This document shows positions 1-6,177 of a DNA stretch of 6,493 nt, in pieces. Within the stretch, counting starts at the first letter, position 1, and every line of letters begins with the position of its first letter. The stretch is from the NCBI GenBank assembly GCA_041568335.1, contig JBFFZZ010000177.1, forward strand, positions 1-6,493, read 5' to 3'. Source of the stretch: WVWW01 sp041568335. Lineage in GTDB: Bacteria > Acidobacteriota > Polarisedimenticolia > Polarisedimenticolales > Polarisedimenticolaceae. The notes beneath the pieces were generated by a model. It saw only the letters and a program-made list of their open reading frames with translations. It did no database searches and was not told the DNA's origin. The translations under genes and the position numbers were made by a program.

Positions 1-1784
1 CGCTTGAGCGCCTTGTAGCACTGGGCCAGGAAGATCGGCGCCTGGTAGTCCTCGGGACTCACCTCGGAGGCCCGTGCGAACAGCGTCGCCGCCTCCTCCA
101 CCTTGCCCTCCGCGAACCGGGCGCGCGCGTAGAAGTAGTGTGCCTCGAAAAGCTTCGGGTTCAACCGGATCGCGGTCTCGAATTCTCCCGCGGCCTGGTC
201 GTATTCCCGCCGCAGCGACGCCGCGAGCCCCCTCGACGCGTGCGCTTCGGCGAGCTCCGGTTCGAGCTCGACGGCGCGCTTGCTGGCCGCATCCGCCTCC
301 TCGAGGTTGGCCTCGCTCGAGTCGAAGTACATGTAGAGGAACGAGCAGCAGTCCGCGACCCCGGCGTAGGCGCGAGCATAGTTGGCATCGATCACGATGG
401 CGCGGGCGAACATCTGTCGCGCGAACTCGTAGCCCTGGCGGCGGAACTGGTGGAAGAACTGTCGACCGCGCAGGTAGAGGTCGTAGGCCCGTACGTCGGG
501 TGTGTCTTCTTTCTTTTTGGCCGGGGCCGTCTTCCGGCCGCCGAGCATGACCTGCAGCGCCTGACCGATGGACTGCGAGATCTCGTCCTGGATCTCGAAG
601 ACGTCCTCGAGCTGACGGTCGTAGCGCTCGGCCCAGACCGAGTGTCCGGTGCGCGTTTCCACCAGCCGGCCGGTGATGCGCAAGCGCTTCCCCGCGCGCC
701 GCAGGCTGCCCTCCAGGACGTGAGTCGCCCCGAGCTTTCTCCCGACCTCGGCGGACGATGCATCCTTGTCCCGGAAGCCCATCACCGCGGAGCGCGAGAA
801 CACCTTGAGCCCCTCGATGCGGGACAGCTCGGTGATGATGTCTTCGGTGATGCCGTCGCGGAAGTACTCGTCGTCCTCCGATCGGCTCAGGTTCTCGAAG
901 TAGAGCACGGCGAGCGACTTTTCCTGCTGGGCTGACCCGGACGTCTCCACCTTCTTGAGCGTATCGACCACCTCATCCATCGAAGCCGGCCGCTGCTCGG
1001 GGGCCTTGGCCAGACAGCGCTCGATCAAACGCTCCCAGAGCGGGGAAATGTCCGGTACCAGGGTGCGGATCGGGCGTGGCTCGTTGTGCAAAATCGAATG
1101 CAGGATGTCGATCGACGTCTCCCCGTCGAAGGGCAGCCTCCCGGCGAGACACTGGTACAGCATCACCCCGAACGAAAAGATGTCGCTGCGCGCGTCGGGC
1201 ATCGCGCCGCGTAGCTGTTCCGGGGCCATGAAGGGGACCGTGCCACCGGTCGTGTACTTGGTCGCGGTGCGCGAGACGAACTGGTCCTCGTCCTCCCCCT
1301 CCGCACGTTCGGTTTGTGTCAGCACCGCCAGACCGAAGTCGAGCACCTTGACCCGTCCGCGGGCGTCGACCATGACGTTGCCGGGCTTGATGTCCCGGTG
1401 CAGCACGCCACCCGCGTGAGCCTCCGCCAGGCCTTCGGCGACTTGCCGGGCAATCTTGGCCAGCTCTTCGGGTTGGAGCGACCGCTGGTCCAGCACTTCC
1501 TTGAGGCTCTGGCCGCCCACCAGCTCCATGGCGATGAACGGCGTCTCGCCGGCGACGTCGACCTCGTAGACGGTGGCGATGTTCGGGTGGGTCAGCCGGG
1601 ACGCCGTCTGCGCCTCCTTGACGATCCTGTTGCGGCCGTCCGGATCGGCGGCGAGTTGCTTGGAGAGCACCTTGAGCGCGACCTGGCGCTTGAGGTTCGT
1701 GTCCTCGGCCTGGTAGACCTCTCCCATCCCGCCGGCGCCGAGCTTGCGGTCGATACGAAAGTGCGAAATCGTCTGGCCGATCAC
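1..1784 (-). CDS. Ser/Thr protein kinase with TolB-like and TPR domains (partial, C-terminus off left edge)
   Basis: This is a Hanks-type kinase that phosphorylates Ser/Thr on partner proteins; 594 codons are visible without a stop. The kinase domain spans about residues 9-275: Gly-rich loop LGAGGMGEVY (15-24), catalytic K38 in VALKVL, HRDIKPGN (H129, R130, D131), DFG (149-151) and APE (187-189). All key residues are present, so it should be active. Residues about 289-414, beginning KSLAVLYFENLS, match the TolB/FlgO-like domain that follows such kinases in Acidobacteriota. TPRs follow from about 427 to the edge, with clear units at 510-543 and 544-577. I see no transmembrane helix, so it is probably cytosolic. 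The GTG start at 1784 gives fMIGQTISHFRIDRKLG, the usual N-terminus of the family, with AAGG 8 nt upstream. An in-frame ATG at 1934 is less likely because it would add about 50 atypical residues across the promoter region. The substrate is unknown. Confidence 0.93.
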   Translation of the reverse strand, partial: MIGQTISHFRIDRKLGAGGMGEVYQAEDTNLKRQVALKVLSKQLAADPDGRNRIVKEAQTASRLTHPNIATVYEVDVAGETPFIAMELVGGQSLKEVLDQRSLQPEELAKIARQVAEGLAEAHAGGVLHRDIKPGNVMVDARGRVKVLDFGLAVLTQTERAEGEDEDQFVSRTATKYTTGGTVPFMAPEQLRGAMPDARSDIFSFGVMLYQCLAGRLPFDGETSIDILHSILHNEPRPIRTLVPDISPLWERLIERCLAKAPEQRPASMDEVVDTLKKVETSGSAQQEKSLAVLYFENLSRSEDDEYFRDGITEDIITELSRIEGLKVFSRSAVMGFRDKDASSAEVGRKLGATHVLEGSLRRAGKRLRITGRLVETRTGHSVWAERYDRQLEDVFEIQDEISQSIGQALQVMLGGRKTAPAKKKEDTPDVRAYDLYLRGRQFFHQFRRQGYEFARQMFARAIVIDANYARAYAGVADCCSFLYMYFDSSEANLEEADAASKRAVELEPELAEAHASRGLAASLRREYDQAAGEFETAIRLNPKLFEAHYFYARARFAEGKVEEAATLFARASEVSPEDYQAPIFLAQCYKALK

Positions 1785-1819
1785 GTGAAACGCCTTGTCC
1801 CGGGGAAATCCGAGCCTGG

Positions 1820-1825
1820 ATTCTA
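1820..1825 (-). promoter_or_regulatory. Possible -10 element for the kinase gene
   Basis: TAGAAT on the minus strand lies 35 nt upstream of the GTG start and matches TATAAT at five of six positions. It stands out in a GC-rich gap. No good -35 hexamer is visible at the expected distance. A short dyad (1832-1850) sits just upstream, where a -35 would be. The same hexamer occurs before the gene at 2448. Confidence 0.35.
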
Positions 1826-1831
1826 CAACAA

Positions 1832-1850
1832 TTCCCGTCCGCCGCGGGAA
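1832..1850. promoter_or_regulatory. Short inverted repeat in the divergent gap
   Basis: TTCCCG (1832-1837) and CGGGAA (1845-1850) form 6-bp arms with a 7-nt spacer, in the 177-bp region between the divergent kinase and secreted-protein genes. It covers the place expected for the -35 of the kinase gene, so it could be an operator. Arms this short also arise by chance in GC-rich DNA. Nothing else clear is seen in 1785-1961 apart from the -10-like hexamer and the ribosome binding sites. Confidence 0.2.
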
Positions 1851-1961
1851 CCCTCGGGGATCACGAAACCGTGCTCCGGCCTGACAGATCGAGTCCCTTG
1901 CCCGCTGCGCCGGAGGAACCCAGATTCTCCGCATCGGCACGAGCTTGTGGAGGACAACAGG

Positions 1962-2399
1962 ATGAGCAACCAACGCAACGTCGTTCCCGCCTGCGCGCTC
2001 GCGTGCGCGTTGATCGCCTCGGCTCCCGCCATGGCAGGCGGTCTGGACAGTTTTCTCGCCGAGATCGACGTCACGGCGAAGGCCGACCTGGGTGCGTTCA
2101 AGGCGGACCTGAGCCTGTCGTTCAACGTCTCGGACCGCGAGGTCGACGGACTGTTCCGTGTGATGTCGGACCCGTCCGACGTCTACATGTGCCTGCGGAT
2201 CGGCGAGCTCGCCGACCAACCGATCGAAAGAGTCGTCGCCGAGCACAAGGAGCACAGGGGACAGGGCTGGGGCGTGATCGCCAAGAACCTCGGCATCAAG
2301 CCGGGCTCGGCCGAGTTCCACGCCTTGAAAGCCGGCCGCCTGTCGTCTCACTCCGGCGGCGGGAAGCAGAACAAGGGCAAGGGCAAAGGCGCGCGGTAG
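1962..2399 (+). CDS. Secreted small protein of unknown function
   Basis: 145 residues. The ATG at 1962 is preceded by GGAGG (1949-1953) at 8-nt spacing, a strong ribosome binding site that rules out the longer in-frame upstream extension. The N-terminus looks like a Sec signal peptide: a short n-region, a hydrophobic stretch (about 7-22) and an A-M-A signal (23-25) with likely cleavage before G26. The mature part has a predicted amphipathic stretch (28-70) and a core at 71-127 with PSDVYMCLRIGEL, then GQGWGVIAKNLGIKPGS and EFHALKAG. I recognise this last block from uncharacterised exported proteins of proteobacteria and acidobacteria, but know of no assigned function. The tail (131-145) is Gly/Lys-rich and basic. 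It is divergent from the kinase gene and ends 48 nt before the PLP enzyme. It is probably periplasmic or secreted; no catalytic motif is visible. Confidence 0.85.
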   Translation: MSNQRNVVPACALACALIASAPAMAGGLDSFLAEIDVTAKADLGAFKADLSLSFNVSDREVDGLFRVMSDPSDVYMCLRIGELADQPIERVVAEHKEHRGQGWGVIAKNLGIKPGSAEFHALKAGRLSSHSGGGKQNKGKGKGAR

Positions 2400-2400
2400 C

Positions 2401-2429
2401 GGCGGCTTCATCGCCGCCCGTCGGGCTTT
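2401..2429 (+). terminator. Possible weak intrinsic terminator after the secreted-protein gene
   Basis: GGCGGC (2401-2406) pairs with GCCGCC (2413-2418) around a 6-nt loop, starting 2 nt after the TAG. An alternative small hairpin, GCCC-GTC-GGGC (2416-2426), is followed directly by TTT. The U-tract is only three bases, so termination would be inefficient or need Rho. It fits with the separate promoter proposed for the gene at 2448. Confidence 0.35.
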
Positions 2430-2433
2430 CGCG

Positions 2434-2439
2434 TAGAAT
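2434..2439 (+). promoter_or_regulatory. Putative -10 element for a leaderless transcript of the PLP enzyme gene
   Basis: TAGAAT ends 8 nt before the GTG start at 2448, so transcription from it would begin at or next to the start codon. No Shine-Dalgarno sequence precedes the GTG, which fits a leaderless mRNA. No clear -35 is visible near 2411-2416. Confidence 0.45.
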
Positions 2440-2447
2440 CGGTCTTC

Positions 2448-3428
2448 GTGGAGCTCAGGGTCTACAACGACGTCGCCGAAGCCGTCGGCTGGACACCGCT
2501 GGTGCGGCTTCAACGCTGCATGAAGGGCCTCGACTGCGAGGCGTTCGCCAAGCTCGAGTTTCTCAACCCGATGGGCAGCATCAAGGACCGGCTGGCCCGT
2601 TACTTGATCGACCGCGCGCTCGAGGACGGCGAGCTGAACCCCGGCGACGTCGTGGTGGAGGCGTCCTCGGGCAACACCGCGATGGGACTGGGGATGATGG
2701 CGGCGCTCCGCGGGCTGAGCTGCCGCGCCGTCGTGCGAAAACAAACCAGCCCGGAAAAGCTCGACTGCCTGCGGGCCATCGGCGTCGAGCTCGTGCTCGT
2801 GGATGGGGATCTCCCGCCGGAGCACCCGGAAAGCTACAACCGCAAGGCGCTGGAGCTGGCCGAAGCCGGGCCGGGGGTCTATTTCCCCGACCAGCACAAC
2901 AACCGCCTGAACAACGAGGCCCACTATCGCTCGACGGGACCGGAGATCTGGCGTCAGATGGGCGGCAAGATCGACGTCCTGGTCGCCGGGATCGGCACGG
3001 GCGGAACCGTCTCCGGTGTCGCCCGCTATCTCAAGGAACAGGACCCCAAGGTCCGGGTCGTCGCCGTCGATGTCGTGGGATCGGTGTTCGCCGATTACTT
3101 CCGCACGGGGAGTCACGGCGAACCGGGATCCTACCTTCTCGAAGGGCTCGGCGACGAAGAGGTCATCGGCTGCCCGGAGTTCGAGCTGATCGACGAGATG
3201 CTCCAGGTCGATGACGGCGTGGCGTTTCGCGCCTGCCGTGAGCTGCTTCGCAGCGACGCGATCCTCGCCGGCGGATCCAGCGGCGCCGCGTTATGGGGCG
3301 TGCGGCAGGTCGCGGAACAGGCGGTGCCGGGAGCACGCATCGTGACGATCTTCCCGGATTCGGGGACGCGTTACCTGAAGACGCTGTTCAGCGACGACTG
3401 GATGCGCAAGCACGGTTTTCTTTCCTGA
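2448..3428 (+). CDS. PLP-dependent cysteine synthase / cystathionine beta-synthase-type enzyme
   Basis: 326 residues, fold-type II PLP enzyme of the OASS/CBS family. It makes cysteine from an activated serine and sulfide, or cystathionine from serine and homocysteine, in the cytosol. Visible motifs: GWTPLVRL (14-21), NPMGSIKDR with Schiff-base K46, substrate loop SSGNT (73-77), phosphate-binding GTGGT (183-187) and GGSSGAA (275-281), whose Ser is expected to contact the pyridine nitrogen. The HYRSTGPEIW, VGS (210-212), LEGLG (231-235) and PDSGTRYL...DDWM...GFL features resemble CBS and CBS-like enzymes more than CysK, which has a GPHKIQG-type motif in that region. It ends right after the catalytic domain, with no C-terminal CBS-pair (Bateman) module and so no AdoMet-type control. 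Substrate loop SSGNTA differs from the usual TSGNTG. The GTG start is set by family alignment. The exact reaction cannot be decided from motifs. Confidence 0.9.
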   Translation: MELRVYNDVAEAVGWTPLVRLQRCMKGLDCEAFAKLEFLNPMGSIKDRLARYLIDRALEDGELNPGDVVVEASSGNTAMGLGMMAALRGLSCRAVVRKQTSPEKLDCLRAIGVELVLVDGDLPPEHPESYNRKALELAEAGPGVYFPDQHNNRLNNEAHYRSTGPEIWRQMGGKIDVLVAGIGTGGTVSGVARYLKEQDPKVRVVAVDVVGSVFADYFRTGSHGEPGSYLLEGLGDEEVIGCPEFELIDEMLQVDDGVAFRACRELLRSDAILAGGSSGAALWGVRQVAEQAVPGARIVTIFPDSGTRYLKTLFSDDWMRKHGFLS

Positions 3429-3450
3429 TTTCGGGAATCCCACCCCGAAA
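3429..3450 (+). terminator. Stem-loop after the PLP enzyme gene, possible terminator
   Basis: TTTCGGG (3429-3435) and CCCGAAA (3444-3450) form a perfect 7-bp stem around an 8-nt loop, starting right after the TGA stop. No U-tract follows, so it is not a classical intrinsic terminator. It may be Rho-assisted or protect the 3' end. Its last base is shared with the dyad at 3450-3469. Confidence 0.4.
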
Positions 3451-3469
3451 ATGATGCATGTGCATCATT
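3450..3469. promoter_or_regulatory. Perfect 9-bp-arm palindrome, probable operator
   Basis: AATGATGCA (3450-3458) and TGCATCATT (3461-3469) are exact inverted repeats separated by TG. The element is AT-rich in a GC-rich region and overlaps the -35-like TTGACC at 3468-3473. A dimeric helix-turn-helix repressor site is the simplest reading. I cannot assign it to a known regulator. As RNA it could also form a hairpin, but a 2-nt loop is sterically poor. Confidence 0.5.
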
Positions 3470-3496
3470 GACCTTCTCTCGGGAGGCTGTTCCTAT
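3468..3496 (+). promoter_or_regulatory. Candidate promoter for the YbaK-family gene
   Basis: TTGACC (3468-3473) matches the sigma-70 -35 consensus at five of six positions. At 17-nt spacing lies TCCTAT (3491-3496), a poor -10 with three matches. It would give a leader of roughly 80-90 nt before the ATG at 3587. The palindrome overlaps its -35 end. Confidence 0.3.
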
Positions 3497-3586
3497 CCAA
3501 GCACCGGGGCCGCGCCGCGTTCGAGCGCGCGATGTCGAGAACACCCCACGGGCGTGCGCGCGACCTCGGATTCGTGGAGGTCCGCC

Positions 3587-4054
3587 ATGCCGACCAAGAG
3601 ACTGAAAGAACATCTCGACGAACGCGGCATCAGGTACGTCCTGATCTCCCATTCTCGCGCCTTCACGGCCCAGGAGATCGCGGCGTCGGCTCATGTGCCG
3701 GGCAGGGAGATGGCCAAGACGGTCGTCATCAAGATCAACGGGGAGATGGCGCTCGCGGTGCTGCCCGCCTCATCCCGCGTCGATCTTGATCTCCTGAAGT
3801 ACGTCACCAACTCGAGACCCGTCGAGCTCGCCGACGAGAAGGAGTTCAAGGACGCGTTTCCCGGCTGCGAGCTCGGGGCCATGCCCCCGTTCGGCGGCCT
3901 CTACGGCATGCGGACGTTCGTCGCGGATTCCCTTGCCGAGCAGAAGGCGATCGCCTTCAACGCAGGTTCCCACACGGAGCTGATGCGGATGGAGTTCGAG
4001 GACTTCGAACGGGTCGTCCGGCCGGAGATCCTCGAGCTGACGGCGTACGCCTGA
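3587..4054 (+). CDS. YbaK/EbsC-family aminoacyl-tRNA deacylase
   Basis: 155 residues, a single-domain trans-editing enzyme of the YbaK/ProRS-INS superfamily, which hydrolyses wrongly charged aminoacyl-tRNAs (for example Cys- or Ala-tRNA(Pro)) in the cytosol. Visible features: HSRAFTAQEIA (22-32), the conserved lysine K44 in EMAKTVVIK, VLPAS (58-62), GAMPPFG (97-103), and FNAGSHTELMRM (124-135) near the C-terminus. Length is normal for free-standing members. The ATG at 3587 has GGAGG (3576-3580) at 6-nt spacing, which settles the start over longer upstream readings at 3458 and 3532. It follows the cysteine synthase-type gene, which might hint at Cys-tRNA(Pro) clearance. However, this subfamily is distinct from E. 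coli YbaK, and the amino acid specificity is not readable from sequence. Confidence 0.88.
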   Translation: MPTKRLKEHLDERGIRYVLISHSRAFTAQEIAASAHVPGREMAKTVVIKINGEMALAVLPASSRVDLDLLKYVTNSRPVELADEKEFKDAFPGCELGAMPPFGGLYGMRTFVADSLAEQKAIAFNAGSHTELMRMEFEDFERVVRPEILELTAYA

Positions 4055-4091
4055 TCCCACCGAATCCGAAAACGGTGCCGGACGACCGGGG

Positions 4092-4101
4092 CGGAGCTCC
4101 G
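4092..4101. promoter_or_regulatory. CGGAGCTCCG palindrome upstream of the amidohydrolase gene
   Basis: This 10-bp perfect palindrome is flanked by weaker symmetry (ACCG at 4085-4088, CGGT at 4104-4107) and lies where the -35 of the downstream gene would fall. It could be an operator, but short GC-rich palindromes are common by chance in this DNA. Confidence 0.2.
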
Positions 4102-4112
4102 GGCGGTGCGGG

Positions 4113-4118
4113 TTAAGA
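4113..4118 (+). promoter_or_regulatory. Putative -10 element for a leaderless amidohydrolase transcript
   Basis: TAAGAT ends 7 nt before the ATG at 4126 and fits the TAnnnT pattern. No Shine-Dalgarno sequence lies between it and the start codon. This repeats the arrangement seen before the gene at 2448. Confidence 0.4.
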
Positions 4119-4125
4119 TCTCGCC

Positions 4126-5481
4126 ATGCAGAGACTCGTACCGCTTTTTCTGATCCTCCTGTCGAGCCTCCCGACCCTCGGCGACGAGCTCCGCATCGTC
4201 GGTGGACGCTACTTCGATCTGGAGAGGGTTCGCCCCAACCCGGGCATCCTCATCCAGGCCGGTCGTATCCAGGCGATCGGTGAGCTCGCAGCGGCAAACG
4301 ACGGCGACCGGACGATCGAGCTGTCCGACGACGAGGTGATCCTACCGGGGCTCATCGATCTGCACGCGCACTACAACATGACGTTGAACCACAAGCGCCG
4401 CGAGGAGCTCCACGGCATGCCCGTGCTGTACCTGGCCAACGGCGCGACGTCGACCTTTCCGTGCGGCTCCTTCGATCCCGACGCGATGATCGCGATGCGC
4501 AAGCGCATCGATCGCGGCGAGCAGATCGGCCCGCGGGTGCTCAACAGCGGGCCCTACTTCGGCCCGGCGCGTCCGGGCTGGGATCCGGACATGGATGCCG
4601 ACGCCCTGCGGGCCGAGGTCGACCACTGGGCCGAGCGCGGCATCGCGGGGATCAAGGTCAAGCGCATCTCGGCGCGCCACCTCGCGGTGGTCATCGAACG
4701 CGCGCATCATCACGGGCTGACCGTGACGGGGCATCTCGACTCCGGATTCCGCGACACGATCAACCCGCGCGATGCGATCGCGCTCGGGATCGATCGTGTC
4801 GAGCATTTCCTGGGTGGCGACGCGATGCCACCCGAGCGCTCGGCCTACGCCTCGTTCCCGGAGATCGAGATCGACTCCCCCGCCTTCCGCGCGATCGTCG
4901 AGCTGTTCCTCGATCACCGCGTCTACTTCGACGCCACGCTGTCGGCCTACGGCTATTTCGGCGATCGGGCGGTGGGCTACGACCACTGGACGGACGAACG
5001 GCGCTTCTTCACGCCGTTCGCGCGCGAGCTCACGAAGGGCCGCCGCCAGCGGATCGACCGGTTCGGCGAGATCTTCAAGATCAAGCTGAAGACGGTCAAG
5101 GCGTTCTACGACGCCGGCGGCGGCGACCTGCTGACACTCGGTACGGATCACAACAGCGCCGGCGAGTACCTCCCGGGCTTCTCGGTTCACCGGGAGCTTC
5201 ATGCCTACGTGATGGCGGGCCTGCCTCCCGCTGCGGCGCTTCGCGCGGGCACGATCAACGGTGCGCGCGCGATCGGTCTGGGCGACCGGCTCGGCTCGAT
5301 CGAGGTCGGGAAATGGGCCGATCTCGTCGTCGTCGGCGCCGACCCGCTGGCGGACATCCGCAACACGCGCGACGTCCGGCATGTGATCAAGGCGGGAACG
5401 GTCTACGATCCGGTCGCACTGCTTAAGTCGGTCGAGAACTCGATCGGCCCGCGTGACGAGTCGGAGCTGGCCGACTGGTAG
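4126..5481 (+). CDS. Exported metal-dependent amidohydrolase
   Basis: 451 residues of the amidohydrolase superfamily, close to the imidazolonepropionase-like / Xaa-Pro dipeptidase-like branch. These use one or two metals (often zinc) to hydrolyse amide or ester bonds. Likely ligands are H80 and H82 (DLHAH), K177 (GIAGIKVKR, candidate carboxylated lysine), H203 (VTGHLD), H227 (RVEHFLG) and D341 (LGTDHN), in family order. The composite beta-sandwich is formed by residues 21-75 and the C-terminal part from about 375, with GSIEVGKWADLVVVGADPL and the closing IKAGTVYDP. Residues 1-19 (MQRLVPLFLILLSSLPTLG) look like a Sec signal peptide, so it probably acts in the periplasm. The substrate is unknown; a dipeptide or a cyclic amide would fit the branch. 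It has no Shine-Dalgarno sequence. Its TAG directly touches the stop codon of the convergent regulator gene. Confidence 0.9.
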   Translation: MQRLVPLFLILLSSLPTLGDELRIVGGRYFDLERVRPNPGILIQAGRIQAIGELAAANDGDRTIELSDDEVILPGLIDLHAHYNMTLNHKRREELHGMPVLYLANGATSTFPCGSFDPDAMIAMRKRIDRGEQIGPRVLNSGPYFGPARPGWDPDMDADALRAEVDHWAERGIAGIKVKRISARHLAVVIERAHHHGLTVTGHLDSGFRDTINPRDAIALGIDRVEHFLGGDAMPPERSAYASFPEIEIDSPAFRAIVELFLDHRVYFDATLSAYGYFGDRAVGYDHWTDERRFFTPFARELTKGRRQRIDRFGEIFKIKLKTVKAFYDAGGGDLLTLGTDHNSAGEYLPGFSVHRELHAYVMAGLPPAAALRAGTINGARAIGLGDRLGSIEVGKWADLVVVGADPLADIRNTRDVRHVIKAGTVYDPVALLKSVENSIGPRDESELADW

Positions 5482-6177
5482 CTAGATCAGACCTTCCCGC
5501 ACCGCGCGGCTGACCGCCTCGGTCGCCGAATGGACCTGCAGCTTCTTGTAGATGCGTCGGATGTGGTGGCGAATGGTGTCGACGCTGATGCCGAGATCCG
5601 TGGCGACCTGGTCGTAGGTCAAGCCCCGGGACAAACCGCGCAGGACGTCCTGCTCGCGTGTCGTGAGCGTGAGCCGCGTGGGTTCCGCGGGTTCCGCCAG
5701 ATCCGCGATCTCCCCCGTCGCGCCGTAGCGGCGTACGACCTCGAGGACCGATCGGGCGATCTCGCTGGACAGCGGCGAGCCACCCCGTGTGACCGCCCGC
5801 AGGTGAGAGACCAGCTCTCGCGCCGGTGCCTTCTTGAGCAGGTAACCGTCCGCGCCCGCGCAGATCGCCTGCAGGATGGTCGTCGGCTCCTCGAACGAGG
5901 TCAGCACGACCACGTTGGTGTCCGGGAGCATGGCTTTCAGCCGGCGCGTCGCCTCGATGCCGCTCATCCCGGGAAGCTCGAGATCCATCAGGACGAGCTG
6001 CCAATCGGGGCTCTCGCCACGATCCACCTGTCGTTGGACCGTGTCGAGAAGGCGGCTGGGGCGGCCGAACGATTCCGTCAGCTCGAAGCCGGGCGTGTGA
6101 TGCATCAGCGTTTCGATGCTCTTGGTATAGCCCGGATCGTCCTCGACCATCACCAGGCGGGTTGTTTCGGTTGTCAT
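5482..6177 (-). CDS. NarL/FixJ-family response regulator
   Basis: 231 residues: a receiver domain plus a LuxR-type DNA-binding domain, acting as a phosphorylation-controlled transcription factor. The receiver (about 7-130) has the acidic pocket E12/D13/D14, phospho-acceptor D65 (LVLMDLELPGMSG), T93 and K115 (YLLKK), all the residues needed for phosphotransfer. The HTH covers about 169-231: LTTREQDVLRGLSRGLTYDQVA, then DTIRHHIRRIYKKLQV and HSATEAV. The ATG at 6177 is chosen because GGGAG lies 8 nt upstream and because it places MTTETTRLVMVEDDP at the normal receiver start. A longer in-frame reading to 6465 would run through the kinase gene. It overlaps the kinase stop by 4 bp (ATGA), which indicates translational coupling. 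The target genes are unknown. Confidence 0.95.
   Translation of the reverse strand: MTTETTRLVMVEDDPGYTKSIETLMHHTPGFELTESFGRPSRLLDTVQRQVDRGESPDWQLVLMDLELPGMSGIEATRRLKAMLPDTNVVVLTSFEEPTTILQAICAGADGYLLKKAPARELVSHLRAVTRGGSPLSSEIARSVLEVVRRYGATGEIADLAEPAEPTRLTLTTREQDVLRGLSRGLTYDQVATDLGISVDTIRHHIRRIYKKLQVHSATEAVSRAVREGLI

Noticed and set aside
138..935. A 265-codon plus-strand frame
   Set aside because: It lies antisense to the TolB-like and TPR parts of the kinase gene, whose frame shows clear domains. The plus-strand translation matches nothing I recognise.
1962..2010. Possible lipoprotein signal in the secreted protein (Cys at residues 11 and 15)
   Set aside because: The residues before C15 (A-L-A) are a poor lipobox and the hydrophobic stretch before it is too short. 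The A-M-A cleavage site further on fits better.
1871..3214. A 447-codon plus-strand frame spanning the secreted-protein gene and most of the PLP enzyme gene
   Set aside because: Its translation is Arg/Gly-rich low complexity and it crosses two genes with well-supported frames and starts.
3451..3471. A six-codon ORF, MMHVHH, with half His codons, resembling a leader peptide of a histidine attenuator
   Set aside because: It is a by-product of the palindrome, has no ribosome binding site, and no histidine gene follows.
4058..4077. CACCG...CGGTG inverted repeat after the deacylase gene as a terminator
   Set aside because: The stem is only 5 bp with a 10-nt loop and no U-tract follows.
4342..5382. 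A 346-codon reading frame on the minus strand opposite the amidohydrolase, and a 321-codon plus-strand frame at 4461-5426
   Set aside because: Both are Arg/Ala/Asp-rich shadow frames typical of GC-rich DNA. The amidohydrolase frame has family motifs throughout and they have none.
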